64,000 bases of DNA from Panacibacter microcysteis (GCF_015831355.1 NZ_JADWYR010000001.1:744001-808000), one strand, 5' to 3'. Numbered from the stretch's first letter, positions 34,339-44,918 are shown. Made by a program: numbers and translations. The notes: generated from the sequence alone by a model not told the origin.

Positions 34339-37300
34339 TTAATCTTTAATATTGGTATTGAACGACGGTTTTTCAAATTTCCACTCGCTCATATCGAGTT
34401 TGCGCTGCTGCGGGTACACTTCATCGCAGGTATTTCCATCGTACAACCTGCCGTTTTTCATTACCATTTTTATACTGTTTGTATTGCGGATGTTTTCGAG
34501 CGGGTTTTTATCGAGAATCACCATATCTGCAAGTTTGCCGGGCTCTATACTGCCAAGGTCTTTATCTAAGCCAAGCCCCTGTGCACCAAGAATGGTTGCG
34601 CACTTCAATGCATCTATCGTTCTCATGCCGCCGCTTTGCAGTGCCCAAAGCTCCCAATGGTAACCGAGACCCTGGAATTCTCCATGGCTGCCTACACCAA
34701 CCATACCGCCGGTCTCAACAAGTCCTTTCATGTTCTTTGCGTGCTTGGGGAATATCTGCTCTTCATCCATTGCCCATGCAGCATTTGCGTAGGGAAACGT
34801 GCCCCCAAGTCTTCTTGTTTTACTTGCCAGTTCTTCGTAAGCAAAGAAGTGCTGCACTTTGGGATCGTTGTAAGGCAGTTCTCTTGCCCAGAAATAATTC
34901 TCTGCCCATGGCCCGCCGTAAGAAACAAGCAGTGTGGGCGTAACAATCATGCCTGCCTGTGCAATAGACTTCCACACATCGCTGTATAAAGGATAGATAG
35001 GCAGGGCGTGCTCGTGACCAGGATAACCATCGAGCAGGTTGGTCATATTGAGTTTAAAATCGAGACCGCCTTCGGTGGTGGGCATCAACTCCTGGTTACG
35101 GGCGGCATTAATGATCCACTGCCGTTGCCTGCGGTTGCCGGTGAGATACATTTTGATGTATTTGGTATGGAAGTATTTGCTGTACTGGCGCAAAATATCT
35201 TCTGCCTGGGTTGAATCTTTTACATTGTAAAACCAGAAACCTACACCCGGACCTGTGGAGTAAACGCGTGGCCCGATCATCATGCCTGCATCAACCATAT
35301 CGCTGTAAGTAAGCACATCTGTAGTGGCAGTTTGCGGGTCTCTGGTAGTTGTTACACCATAAGCAAGATTGGCGGCATAGATCCATACCTGGTTTTTGTG
35401 AATACCCCAGTTGGGCCACATATGTGCGTGAGGATCTACAAAGCCGGGCACAATTGTTTTGCCGCTCATATCCATTTCTTTAGTGCCTTCAGGTGCCGTG
35501 ACCGACCCTGATTTACCAACTGCCTTAATGCGGTTGTTCTCCACCAGTACATCGCCGTTTTCAATTACCTCATCGCCTTTCATGGTAATGATGCGTGCAT
35601 GTTTTAATAACACTGTGCCTTGCGGAATATCTTTCTTAAAATAAAATTTTACATCTACTTCCTGTGGCTTGTATTCCGGTTCTTCTTTCTTTGTGTCTTT
35701 CTTAACTGTTGTGTCTTTCGCTTTTACAGAATCCTGTATTTTTTTTAAAGAGTCTGCTGCTTTCTTTAGTGTTGAGTCAGCATTTAGTTTGGCAATAGAA
35801 TCGGTCTTTCTTTTTTCCTCTTCCTTTTTTGCTTCTTTGAGGCTGTCTTCAAAATTTTGCGCTTTTTCTACGTCGTATGTAAAATGTGTGCTGCCCAGGC
35901 TCCAATGCACCGTTTTGCCATCGCCCTGCCAGAAAGGAAATTCTCCGCCAACATCAGTAAGCTTGCGTGCAGGAAACTCTGCATCTTCTGCGCTGGCCAC
36001 TGATATTTCTTCCGTCTTACCGGTTTTAGGTATGGTAACTACATAAATATTATTGTTGATCTGCGCCAGTGCCCTTCCACCCGTGGGCGACATGGTGATC
36101 CACGATGCCGCAGCGGGTGGGTTCATCTCCCTTTCATTGGCGTCGTCTTCAAACATGATGCAACCCATTTTGGAAGCATCTGGCTTGCCATTGATAGTAG
36201 GTATTGAACCAAAAGAAGTAATACCGGTAATGTGTGCAATTTTCTTTTCGTCCACACCTTCCCAGTTTACGGAGATTACATCGCCGTTATTGTTATTAAG
36301 GTATATACGGCTGTCATCGCCTTTTACAAAATGCGGGTTATACCTTCCGGCAGCATTGTCAATTTTAGTAATTGCCCCACCAGCCGGTGAGATCCAGCAA
36401 AGTTCATCTTCGCTACCATCATAACCCGGCCCGTAAGAATCTTTATAAGCCCTGGCTTTACTTCGCAGGAAAACAATCTTATCACCTTTGGGTGTGTAAT
36501 TCAAGTATTGATAAAGGCCTGGTTCGGTACTCAGCTTTACCAAGGTATTTCCCTTTGTACCGAGTACCGATTTGTAAATGTTACCACCATCGGCGCTCCA
36601 GGTACAAAAAACAATGGCGTTACCATCGGGGCTCCATGCGGGATGCGCCTCGGTAAAGTCGTTGTTTGTTACCCGTTTTGGTATACCGGAAGGATAATCC
36701 ATTACATACAGCCTGTTCAAAATAGTAAAAGCCAAACGCTTACCATCGGGTGAAGGAACCGCATCTCTTATTTGCGTGGATTGCTGGTATGCCGTATCTG
36801 AAACACCATATTTAAAAGCCAGCTTTGGGCCAAGTTCCAGGTTTACATCTGCACTGAAAGGTATTTCGGTTATTTTACTGCCATCGATAGGTATCCTGTA
36901 AAACCTGCCTCCATAAGATGCAATCAATGCTTTGCTGTCTGGCGTAAAACACATAGCAGGCAATACACCCAACGGGGCAATAGACTCCTGTTCATCGCGC
37001 TGTACAGGATAAGCCAGCCATTTTTCGTCGCCACTTTTCAGGTCTCGTATCACCAGCCCTGTTTTGTCTTCAAACCTTGAACCGTACACCATCCATTTGC
37101 CATCTTTGGAAAGTACGGGTGTGAAACCAGATCCATACCGAGACGTAACGTAGGTAGTGTTGCCTTTCTCACGATCGTACATACCTATTTCATACTGTGG
37201 CAGAATAGCATTATAGCGCCATGCGCTGTTTCTTGCCGAGAAATAGATATATCGTCCATCTGCACTGATAGCAGGATCAATTGCTTTAAGGCTGGCCGGG

Positions 37301-37875
37301 CCATCAAGCAACTGTATACCACTACCACCCCTGCGGTGTACCATGTACAGTTTCATGTTGCGCCGCCCTTTGCTGAACACGATGTAGTCTCCATCCGGTG
37401 TCCAGCATGCATCGGGAAAGTATTGGTTCTGATCGCTGGTAACCTGCATGGTATCTTTTTTCTCCATATCTATGTACCACACATTGTCTGCACCGCTGCG
37501 GTCAGATACAAACAATAATTTTTTTCCATCGGGGCTGTATCGTGGATGCACATCGTACGCAAGACCTTTTGTAATGGCTGTTGCTTTGCCACCTTCTACA
37601 GGCATCGTGTAAAGGTCGCCCATGAGGTCAAACACAACGGTCTTCCCATCGGGACTAACATCCAGGCTCATCCATGAACCTTCTGTGGTATTAAAGTTTA
37701 TCCTTCTCGCTGGCTTCAGCGGCAGGCTCTTAAATTCAGCATATTTTGCTGAATCTTTTTTAGTAGAATCGGCCGGGGAAGCACTTCGCTCTTTAGGATA
37801 GAATGCTGCATTTGCCTGCGTTGACAACAGGAAAAACGCCGCCAGTGCAGCAGCGCTGGTTAAGATTTTACTCAT
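34339..37875 (-). CDS. Exported TolB-propeller / amidohydrolase fusion protein
   Basis: The 1178-residue protein has a signal peptide (MSKILTSAAALAAFFLLSTQANA). Residues about 45-680 are WD40-like PD40 blades (SPDGKTVVFDLMGDLY, HPRYSPDGKKLLFVSD, HPAWSPDGNAIVF). A very lysine/aspartate/glutamate-rich linker follows at about 685-755. The last 400 residues are an amidohydrolase: metal-binding HxH in GFVDPHAHMWPNWG, then a conserved VGVGSHGEFQGLG and LDKDLGSIEPGKLADMVILDKNPL. The expected role is hydrolysis of a peptide- or amide-like compound at the cell surface, with the propeller gating or binding it. Substrate unknown. Confidence 0.85.
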   Translation of the reverse strand: MSKILTSAAALAAFFLLSTQANAAFYPKERSASPADSTKKDSAKYAEFKSLPLKPARRINFNTTEGSWMSLDVSPDGKTVVFDLMGDLYTMPVEGGKATAITKGLAYDVHPRYSPDGKKLLFVSDRSGADNVWYIDMEKKDTMQVTSDQNQYFPDACWTPDGDYIVFSKGRRNMKLYMVHRRGGSGIQLLDGPASLKAIDPAISADGRYIYFSARNSAWRYNAILPQYEIGMYDREKGNTTYVTSRYGSGFTPVLSKDGKWMVYGSRFEDKTGLVIRDLKSGDEKWLAYPVQRDEQESIAPLGVLPAMCFTPDSKALIASYGGRFYRIPIDGSKITEIPFSADVNLELGPKLAFKYGVSDTAYQQSTQIRDAVPSPDGKRLAFTILNRLYVMDYPSGIPKRVTNNDFTEAHPAWSPDGNAIVFCTWSADGGNIYKSVLGTKGNTLVKLSTEPGLYQYLNYTPKGDKIVFLRSKARAYKDSYGPGYDGSEDELCWISPAGGAITKIDNAAGRYNPHFVKGDDSRIYLNNNNGDVISVNWEGVDEKKIAHITGITSFGSIPTINGKPDASKMGCIMFEDDANEREMNPPAAASWITMSPTGGRALAQINNNIYVVTIPKTGKTEEISVASAEDAEFPARKLTDVGGEFPFWQGDGKTVHWSLGSTHFTYDVEKAQNFEDSLKEAKKEEEKRKTDSIAKLNADSTLKKAADSLKKIQDSVKAKDTTVKKDTKKEEPEYKPQEVDVKFYFKKDIPQGTVLLKHARIITMKGDEVIENGDVLVENNRIKAVGKSGSVTAPEGTKEMDMSGKTIVPGFVDPHAHMWPNWGIHKNQVWIYAANLAYGVTTTRDPQTATTDVLTYSDMVDAGMMIGPRVYSTGPGVGFWFYNVKDSTQAEDILRQYSKYFHTKYIKMYLTGNRRQRQWIINAARNQELMPTTEGGLDFKLNMTNLLDGYPGHEHALPIYPLYSDVWKSIAQAGMIVTPTLLVSYGGPWAENYFWARELPYNDPKVQHFFAYEELASKTRRLGGTFPYANAAWAMDEEQIFPKHAKNMKGLVETGGMVGVGSHGEFQGLGYHWELWALQSGGMRTIDALKCATILGAQGLGLDKDLGSIEPGKLADMVILDKNPLENIRNTNSIKMVMKNGRLYDGNTCDEVYPQQRKLDMSEWKFEKPSFNTNIKD

Positions 37876-38014
37876 TGCAGTAGTATTTTATAATTGGAAA
37901 AGTATACAATAACATTTGAAGAAAGAAAACATGGTAACCGCTTTTATATGAACGGAAACCGCTTAAAGAAGAATGGTTTTTATGTACCCTGCTTAAGTAC
38001 ATATGGCATCACCT

Positions 38015-38034
38015 GTTGCGTCGCACACTTGTAC
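38015..38034 (-). repeat. Dispersed intergenic repeat, intermediate core, copy 16
   Basis: GTTGCGTCGCACACTTGTAC, the same intermediate core as copy 14 in the other orientation, preceded by ATGGCATCACCT. It lies between the divergent amidohydrolase and M1 peptidase genes, inside an in-frame extension of the latter that is not real coding sequence. Confidence 0.9.
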
Positions 38035-38163
38035 TGCAAATCATTAGTCAACAGCTCCGGGCGTAACACCATACTGCATGTCACTTTTTCTATACAGCAA
38101 CAGTGCAGCAAGCTTTTACAAATACATGCAACAAGAGATGTTTATTACTTTTATTTTAGCGTT

Positions 38164-39747
38164 ATGTTGAAGTTTTATTTTTTCTGCTCAGTTATTACAT
38201 TATCCTGCAAGGTATTTGCCCAGCCACCTGCAAACCATCTCGATGTACAACATTACAATATCAGTCTTTATCTAAACGATTCCACCAATATCATTCGAGG
38301 CAAAGCCGGCGTTACAGTTAAGTTTACTAATGCAGTGGACAAGGTTATACTCGATCTTGTTCAAAAAACAGCTGATGGAAAAGGCATGACCGTAACAGCA
38401 GTTTCAAAGAAAGACAGCCCGCTTAAATTCATGCAAGACGCAGACCATTTGATCATAGACGACAAAGCTGTTGCTTCAAACGAGCACATTTATACAATAA
38501 GCTACCAGGGCATACCTGCAAACGGTTTGATCATTGATACCAACAAATACGGCGACAGAACTTTTTTCGGCGATAACTGGCCAAACAGAGCCCATAACTG
38601 GTTTCCGTGTAACGATCATCCGTCAGATAAAGCAACAGTAGAATTTGCTATTACTGCACCAGAGCATTACCAGGTCATCGCCAATGGCTTACAGATAGAA
38701 GAGACAAACCTTCCCGGGCATTTAAAGCTTACCCGCTACCGCGAAGAAACACCATTGCCAACAAAAGTTATGGTGATCGGCGCGGCAGATTTTGCCGTTA
38801 ACTATAGCGGTAACGCGGGTAATATTCCTGTTTATAGTTGGGTATACCCGCAGGATCGCGACAAGGGTTTTACCAGCTATGCCGCAGCAAAAGACATTCT
38901 GCCGTGGTTTGAGCAAAAGATTGCACCATACCCGTACAAAAAACTCGCAAACGTGCAATCAAAAACCATATTTGGCGGCATGGAAAATGCAAATGCGATT
39001 TTCTATTTCGAAAATTCTGTTACAGACAAAAGCCTGGAAGCATTGCTGGTGCACGAAATAGCACACCAGTGGTTTGGTAATTCTGCTTCAGAACAAGACT
39101 GGAACCATTTGTGGCTGAGCGAAGGCTTTGCTACTTATATGACGCATTTGTACCACCAGGACAAATATGGAACAGACAGTATGAACAACAGGCTGCAAAC
39201 AGATCGCGACGAAGTGGTAGCATTTTCCCAAAAAAGAAAAACACCTGTTTCTGATACAACTGCATACGGTAACCTTATGCAGTTACTGAATGTAAACAGC
39301 TACCAGAAAGGCGGATGGGTTCTACACATGCTTAGAAATAAAGTTGGTGATGATCTGTTTTTTAAAAGTATACGGGTTTATTACAACACGTACAAAGGAA
39401 GCAATGCAACTACTGATAATCTCAGGGAGATATTTGAAGATGTATGCCAGCAGGATTTAAAAGATTTCTTTGCACAATGGATATACACCACCGGCCAGCC
39501 GGCGTTGTCAATAGAATGGCAATACAACAAACGAAAAAAACAGGTTACATTTACCATTACACAAACGCAGGAACAACTGTTTACGTTTCCGCTGGCAATA
39601 AAAGTGGATGAACTTGCAACACAAACAATTGCTGTGTCTGCGAAAACAACCATAGCATCTTATAATATTAACAATACTCCTCCTTCAATTGTAGTGGACC
39701 CCGATACTAAACTTTTGTGCACGTACACAGTAACAGAAAGAAAGTAA
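38164..39747 (+). CDS. Exported M1-family aminopeptidase
   Basis: The 527-residue protein starts at the ATG at 38164 with a signal peptide (LKFYFFCSVITLSCKVFAQ). An open extension to 37894 crosses a dispersed repeat and is discarded. M1 marks are complete: substrate-binding GGMENANAIFYF, zinc site HEIAHQWFGN with the third ligand in LWLSEGFATYMTHL, and the catalytic Tyr region SYQKGGWVLHMLR. It ends with a beta domain and no C-terminal helical superdomain, so it is shorter than typical PepN. Confidence 0.9.
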   Translation: MLKFYFFCSVITLSCKVFAQPPANHLDVQHYNISLYLNDSTNIIRGKAGVTVKFTNAVDKVILDLVQKTADGKGMTVTAVSKKDSPLKFMQDADHLIIDDKAVASNEHIYTISYQGIPANGLIIDTNKYGDRTFFGDNWPNRAHNWFPCNDHPSDKATVEFAITAPEHYQVIANGLQIEETNLPGHLKLTRYREETPLPTKVMVIGAADFAVNYSGNAGNIPVYSWVYPQDRDKGFTSYAAAKDILPWFEQKIAPYPYKKLANVQSKTIFGGMENANAIFYFENSVTDKSLEALLVHEIAHQWFGNSASEQDWNHLWLSEGFATYMTHLYHQDKYGTDSMNNRLQTDRDEVVAFSQKRKTPVSDTTAYGNLMQLLNVNSYQKGGWVLHMLRNKVGDDLFFKSIRVYYNTYKGSNATTDNLREIFEDVCQQDLKDFFAQWIYTTGQPALSIEWQYNKRKKQVTFTITQTQEQLFTFPLAIKVDELATQTIAVSAKTTIASYNINNTPPSIVVDPDTKLLCTYTVTERK

Positions 39748-39853
39748 CAGTAACCGGTAGTCGGCTTATTTATTTGAACCAGTTTTACACGTATAAAATT
39801 TATTGCTGTTGACGCATTAGCCAATACACATCGTTGTTGCATAATGCCCATCA

Positions 39854-39873
39854 GTACAAGTGAGTGACACAAC
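39854..39873 (+). repeat. Dispersed intergenic repeat, core type A, copy 17
   Basis: Exact core GTACAAGTGAGTGACACAAC with alternative flank CGGCGATGCCACATGCACCA and then GCCGGTAACC, 51 bases upstream of the YifB start. Confidence 0.92.
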
Positions 39874-39924
39874 CGGCGATGCCACATGCACCAACGCCGG
39901 TAACCAAAAAATAATAAAACCCTT

Positions 39925-41469
39925 ATGCTTGTTAAAACATTTGGCAGTGCAGTTTATGGAGTAGAGGCCATTACTATTACAGCAGAAGTAAATGTACTTG
40001 CGGGAGACCTGAAATATTACATTGTTGGTCTGCCTGATAATGCGGTGAAAGAAAGCCTGCAAAGAATTGAAAGCGCTATAAAAGACAACAATTTTATGTG
40101 GCCGCGGACCAAACTGGTGGTTAACCTTGCGCCTGCAGATATTAAGAAAACGGGCTCTGCATTTGACCTTCCGATAGCCATTGGCGTACTTGGTGCTACA
40201 GGCCAGATTGAAGAACCAGAGCGTTTGGCAGACTATGTAATGATGGGAGAATTGAGTCTCGATGGTACTGTGCAACCCATTAAAGGCGCATTACCAATTG
40301 CCATACAGGCAAGAAAAGAAGGTTTTAAAGGTCTTATTGTTCCACACCAAAATGTGAGAGAAGCGGGCATGGTAAACAACCTTGAAGTTTACGGGGTTTC
40401 GCATATGAAAGAAGTAGTGCAGTTCTTTAAAGATCCCACCGCCCTTAAGGCTGTTGAAGTAAATACTAGAGAAGAATTTTTTGAAAACCAATATGAATTC
40501 GAACTTGATTTTAATGATGTAAAAGGACAGGAAAATATTAAACGCGCTATGGAAATTGCGGCTGCCGGCGGGCACAATGCCATACTGATAGGCCCGCCGG
40601 GTGCAGGCAAAACTATGCTGGCCAAACGGCTGCCAACCATATTACCACCACTGACCTTGTACGAAGCACTTGAAACAACCAAGATACATAGCGTGGCAGG
40701 TAAACTGCCTGAAAACAGTTCTCTGGTGAGCAAACGACCATTTCGCTCTCCACACCATACCATCAGCGATGTTGCGCTGGTGGGTGGTGGCGGCGTACCA
40801 CAACCGGGAGAAATTTCTTTAGCACATAATGGAGTGTTATTTCTTGACGAACTGCCCGAATTTAAAAGAACCGTACTGGAAGTAATGCGGCAGCCCATGG
40901 AAGAACGACGGGTTACTATTTCCAGGGCAAAAGTGGCACTTGATTTTCCTGCCAACTTTATGTTGATCGCCTCTATGAACCCCTGCCCGTGCGGGTTTTA
41001 TAACCACCCGGAAAAAGAATGTACCTGTCCTGCCGGTGCGGTACAAAAATACCTCAACAAAATCTCCGGTCCTTTACTAGACAGGATAGATCTTCATGTT
41101 GAAGTTACACCAGTGGCTTTTTCTGAATTAAGCAGCAGTCATAAAGGTGAATCATCTGCGTCAATAAGACAACGTGTAATAAAAGCCCGTGAGATACAGG
41201 CCGCACGTTACAAAGACGCACCCGGCATGTATGCAAATGCGCAGATGAGCAGTAAACAACTGCGCGACATTTGTACCATAAACCAGGCCGGTGAAGCACT
41301 GCTTAAGAAAGCCATGGAAAGGCTTAATTTATCGGCCCGTGCCTACGACAGGATTTTGAAAGTCAGCCGCACAATAGCAGATCTTGCTGCCAGCAACGAA
41401 ATAAAGGCAGAGCACCTGGCAGAAGCCATTCAATACCGCAGCTTAGACCGCGAGGGTTGGGCGGGATAG
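39925..41469 (+). CDS. YifB/ComM-type Mg-chelatase-like AAA ATPase
   Basis: The 514-residue protein has an N-terminal Lon-protease-like (ChlI) domain (AVYGVEAITITAEV, GLPDNAVKESLQRIESAI, KKTGSAFDLPIAIGVL). The AAA domain has Walker A IGPPGAGKTMLAKRLP, Walker B LFLDELPEF and the MNPCPCGFY cysteine motif, and a C-terminal helical lid follows. In naturally competent bacteria ComM is a branch-migration helicase aiding integration of foreign DNA. Homologues also occur in non-competent species. The frame is complete. Confidence 0.92.
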   Translation: MLVKTFGSAVYGVEAITITAEVNVLAGDLKYYIVGLPDNAVKESLQRIESAIKDNNFMWPRTKLVVNLAPADIKKTGSAFDLPIAIGVLGATGQIEEPERLADYVMMGELSLDGTVQPIKGALPIAIQARKEGFKGLIVPHQNVREAGMVNNLEVYGVSHMKEVVQFFKDPTALKAVEVNTREEFFENQYEFELDFNDVKGQENIKRAMEIAAAGGHNAILIGPPGAGKTMLAKRLPTILPPLTLYEALETTKIHSVAGKLPENSSLVSKRPFRSPHHTISDVALVGGGGVPQPGEISLAHNGVLFLDELPEFKRTVLEVMRQPMEERRVTISRAKVALDFPANFMLIASMNPCPCGFYNHPEKECTCPAGAVQKYLNKISGPLLDRIDLHVEVTPVAFSELSSSHKGESSASIRQRVIKAREIQAARYKDAPGMYANAQMSSKQLRDICTINQAGEALLKKAMERLNLSARAYDRILKVSRTIADLAASNEIKAEHLAEAIQYRSLDREGWAG

Positions 41470-41833
41470 AAAATGATGTTGCCAGCTTTGTATCATTGGG
41501 CATCACCTGTTGCCACGCTCGGTTCGGCGTTCCGTTTTTATGGCGTCTGCAGCGTACTGCATACATAACTTCCCGCAAATAAAAACCCGGCGTTTGTATA
41601 GGGACCGCGATAAATAAAAAAAATATTCCAGGGAGTGGCAATGCTTTTCACCCGCACATACAACTTGTAATAAAGGCAAACCTTAAATTTTATACGCATT
41701 TTTTAAGGTCGGTTTCAAGGAAAATTTGTGTGTCTGCAATACATTTGTGCTATTCACACCTGTGTATAACTCCAATTTCCCTTGAAGTACCTCTAATCAT
41801 CCGTACCAAAACAGCCAATTAGTGCTATAAACA
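41470..41833. other. Intergenic region with divergent repeat copy and promoter-like elements
   Basis: Besides the odd repeat copy at 41509 it holds TACATTTG at 41740-41747, an exact match to the -7 consensus TAnnTTTG, about 87 bases before the next gene. A 13-base inverted repeat with one mismatch (TTCAAGGAAAATT at 41714-41726 and AATTTCCCTTGAA at 41774-41786) brackets that element. No coding sequence seen. Confidence 0.55.
41509..41528 (-). repeat. Dispersed intergenic repeat with a different core, copy 18
   Basis: The usual left flank GGCATCACCTGTTG and the right flank GTTCCGTT (as at copy 24) are kept, but the 20-base core is GTTGCCACGCTCGGTTCGGC. Length between the flanks is the same as in other copies. 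It begins 39 bases after the YifB stop. Confidence 0.65.
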
Positions 41834-42442
41834 ATGCTTATGAAGAAATTGACTTCTACGATTTATTTGCGGAAGTTCATTACATCTTTGAAAACAAGGA
41901 GTTCATTTTGTGCAACGATCCTTGGAAGCATTTTTTTATTTAACAGTGTAACGGCCCAGGCTACAGATACAGCATCGGTGAAAAGACCGGTATTGATTAC
42001 AAGCCTTGAGCAATCGGGTATTCCGGCATCGATGGTGGCACGCTTAAAACACATGTCTCCAACAGAAATTGCGGAAATGAATGAAGAATACCAGCAGACC
42101 GACCTGGGTACGGGGGGCGAGACGGTAGTTACAACAGTTAAATTAAGGTTTATAGAAAATCATATTACAGGTTACATTAAAAAAGCGACGGTGAGTAACC
42201 TGGATAAGATTCAGCATATCAGTTACATAGACATACCCATCGAGTGGATGTGCATCCCGCCAAAACAGGACCATCCCTTTCACTTTTGTTCGAACCTGGC
42301 AGACCTGGATAGCGTAAAATCTCAAAACGGCTGTCTTGACTGGGTACAAAGGGACAATAATGTAATTATTGACTTTGCCAGTGATAAAAAGCCTAAGAAA
42401 AAAGGCTTGTTTTCCAGAAGCGCCCAGAAAACAAAACAATGA
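41834..42442 (+). CDS. Exported protein, unknown
   Basis: The 202-residue protein has a long basic N-region followed by a hydrophobic segment and a cleavage-like site (FCATILGSIFLFNSVTAQA, about 28-46). The mature part has MSPTEIAEMNEEYQQ, a beta-rich middle and three cysteines (MCIPPK, HFCSNL, NGCLDW) that could form disulphides outside the cytoplasm. The C-terminus is strongly basic (KKPKKKGLFSRS). No family recognised. A promoter-like box lies at 41740. Confidence 0.6.
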   Translation: MLMKKLTSTIYLRKFITSLKTRSSFCATILGSIFLFNSVTAQATDTASVKRPVLITSLEQSGIPASMVARLKHMSPTEIAEMNEEYQQTDLGTGGETVVTTVKLRFIENHITGYIKKATVSNLDKIQHISYIDIPIEWMCIPPKQDHPFHFCSNLADLDSVKSQNGCLDWVQRDNNVIIDFASDKKPKKKGLFSRSAQKTKQ

Positions 42443-42587
42443 GCCTGTTTTTGACTTGTACTTTTTTTGAAAACGCAGCAGATAAATCCAATACCATATA
42501 AAGTAAACTTCAAGCACACATTTATGTGCTGCGAACCATATAGCCTGCTTCACTTTAGGTGAGATGGCAAGCTATGCTCGAAATATT

Positions 42588-42613
42588 TTGCCTCTACGAG
42601 GCAATTATTTTTT
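42588..42613 (+). terminator. Intrinsic terminator, probably of the unknown exported protein gene
   Basis: TTGCCTC (42588-42594) and GAGGCAA (42598-42604) form a 7-bp stem with a TAC loop followed by TTATTTTTT. It is 145 bases after the stop codon at 42442, so the transcript would have a long 3' part. Confidence 0.65.
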
Positions 42614-42782
42614 ACAGACCTTTCGATCTCATCCGGGTTGTGTACCTAACTAACGTCAGCAAATTCTTTTCAAATTTCCTTTTATGGCCATGCCCAATCT
42701 TCATGCAAAGATTGTTTCTTTGCAGCGCAAAGAACCGCATGTATGGTATTGTCTCAGCATCGCTGTTGCTCCATGCAATGGT

Positions 42783-42802
42783 GCACAAGTGAGTGACACA
42801 AC
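42783..42802 (+). repeat. Dispersed intergenic repeat, core type A, copy 19
   Basis: GCACAAGTGAGTGACACAAC (one change, T to C at the second core base). The flank GATGCTTAATGCCTGTTCTG follows, and the eno ATG is 73 bases on. Confidence 0.9.
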
Positions 42803-42833
42803 GATGCTTAATGCCTGTTCTGCTGCTGGTTAA

Positions 42834-44159
<1,326 letters not shown>

Positions 44160-44185
44160 TTACTAACAAATTCACACTATTTCAT

Positions 44186-44232
44186 AAATCGTTGGTCTAT
44201 TTTGTAGTTTTACAAAGGCCAACGATTTTTTT
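44186..44232 (+). terminator. eno terminator that ends exactly at the next start codon
   Basis: AAATCGTTGG (44186-44195) and CCAACGATTT (44219-44228) make a perfect 10-bp stem. An inner TTTGTA/TACAAA stem lies within the loop, and a run of seven T ends at 44232. The ATG of the FtsB/DivIC-like gene is at 44233-44235, so the hairpin occupies the whole leader of that gene. Confidence 0.8.
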
Positions 44233-44547
44233 ATGCAGTTATCTTCCAGTATTATAACCATTGCAAAAAATAAGTACCTGATCGCAATTGCAGTTTTTCT
44301 TGTGATCATGTTATTTTTTGACCGCAATAATTTCTTTGAGCAAATGCGCCGCAAGCAGGAACTAAGCGAACTACAGGCCAGTAAAGAGCATTACCTGAAA
44401 GAGATAGATAAAACAAAAACAGCACTATCGGACTTAAGTAATAACCCCGCTGCCATTGAGAAATATGCCCGTGAACACTTCCAGATGAAACGCGATAATG
44501 AAGATGTTTTTATTGCTGTACCTGCCGCAGACACTTTAAAAAAATAG
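44233..44547 (+). CDS. FtsB/DivIC-type septum protein
   Basis: The 104-residue protein has a short cytoplasmic start, one transmembrane segment (YLIAIAVFLVIMLFF, about 15-30), and a coiled coil with RRKQELSELQASKEHYLKEIDKTKTALSDL. The conserved FtsB-like end follows: NNPAAIEKYAREHFQMKRDNEDVF. It would join the FtsL/FtsQ-like complex at the division site. The start is immediately after the eno terminator, and no later in-frame ATG leaves an intact membrane segment. Confidence 0.85.
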   Translation: MQLSSSIITIAKNKYLIAIAVFLVIMLFFDRNNFFEQMRRKQELSELQASKEHYLKEIDKTKTALSDLSNNPAAIEKYAREHFQMKRDNEDVFIAVPAADTLKK

Positions 44548-44664
44548 GCTTAACGCAATATTAAAACTATGAACTCGTTTTAATGTGTTACCAACTCCTG
44601 TGAAAGATCATATAAGCATGGCGGCTTATATCATTTATTCATAACTTAAAACACAGCCTATATC

Positions 44665-44901
44665 ATGGTAAATTCTACTATAGAAGAGTTGGTTCTTTAT
44701 ATGTATAACGAATCTAACAACGACCGCAACAGGCAGATTGAAAGAGAATTAGAAGAAAATTGGGTATTGAGAGAAAAATTTAATGTCATTAAAGAATCTG
44801 CTGAAAGACTTGACCGCATGAAACTTGAATCTCCGAGACCTCAAACAATAGAAAGTATTTTAAAATACGCTGCTACCAAAACAAATATTAATTCTATCTG
44901 A
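44665..44901 (+). CDS. Small charged helical protein, unknown
   Basis: The 78-residue protein is rich in Glu, Asn and Arg (MYNESNNDRNRQIERELEENW, then FNVIKESAERLDRM). It has no membrane segment and ends with a helix (TIESILKYAATKT). The composition resembles small anti-sigma-like or zinc-less regulator proteins of Bacteroidota, but no diagnostic motif is visible. A leader of 117 bases separates it from the FtsB-like gene. Confidence 0.6.
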   Translation: MVNSTIEELVLYMYNESNNDRNRQIERELEENWVLREKFNVIKESAERLDRMKLESPRPQTIESILKYAATKTNINSI

Positions 44902-44918
44902 TCTGTTACAGACCAGGT

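Noticed and set aside
37894-38163. 90-codon N-terminal extension of the second M1 peptidase
   Set aside because: It contains repeat copy 16 and no signal sequence; the ATG at 38164 gives a proper signal peptide.
42559-42792. 77-codon plus-strand frame before eno
   Set aside because: It runs across an intrinsic terminator and into repeat copy 19 and has no recognisable sequence character.
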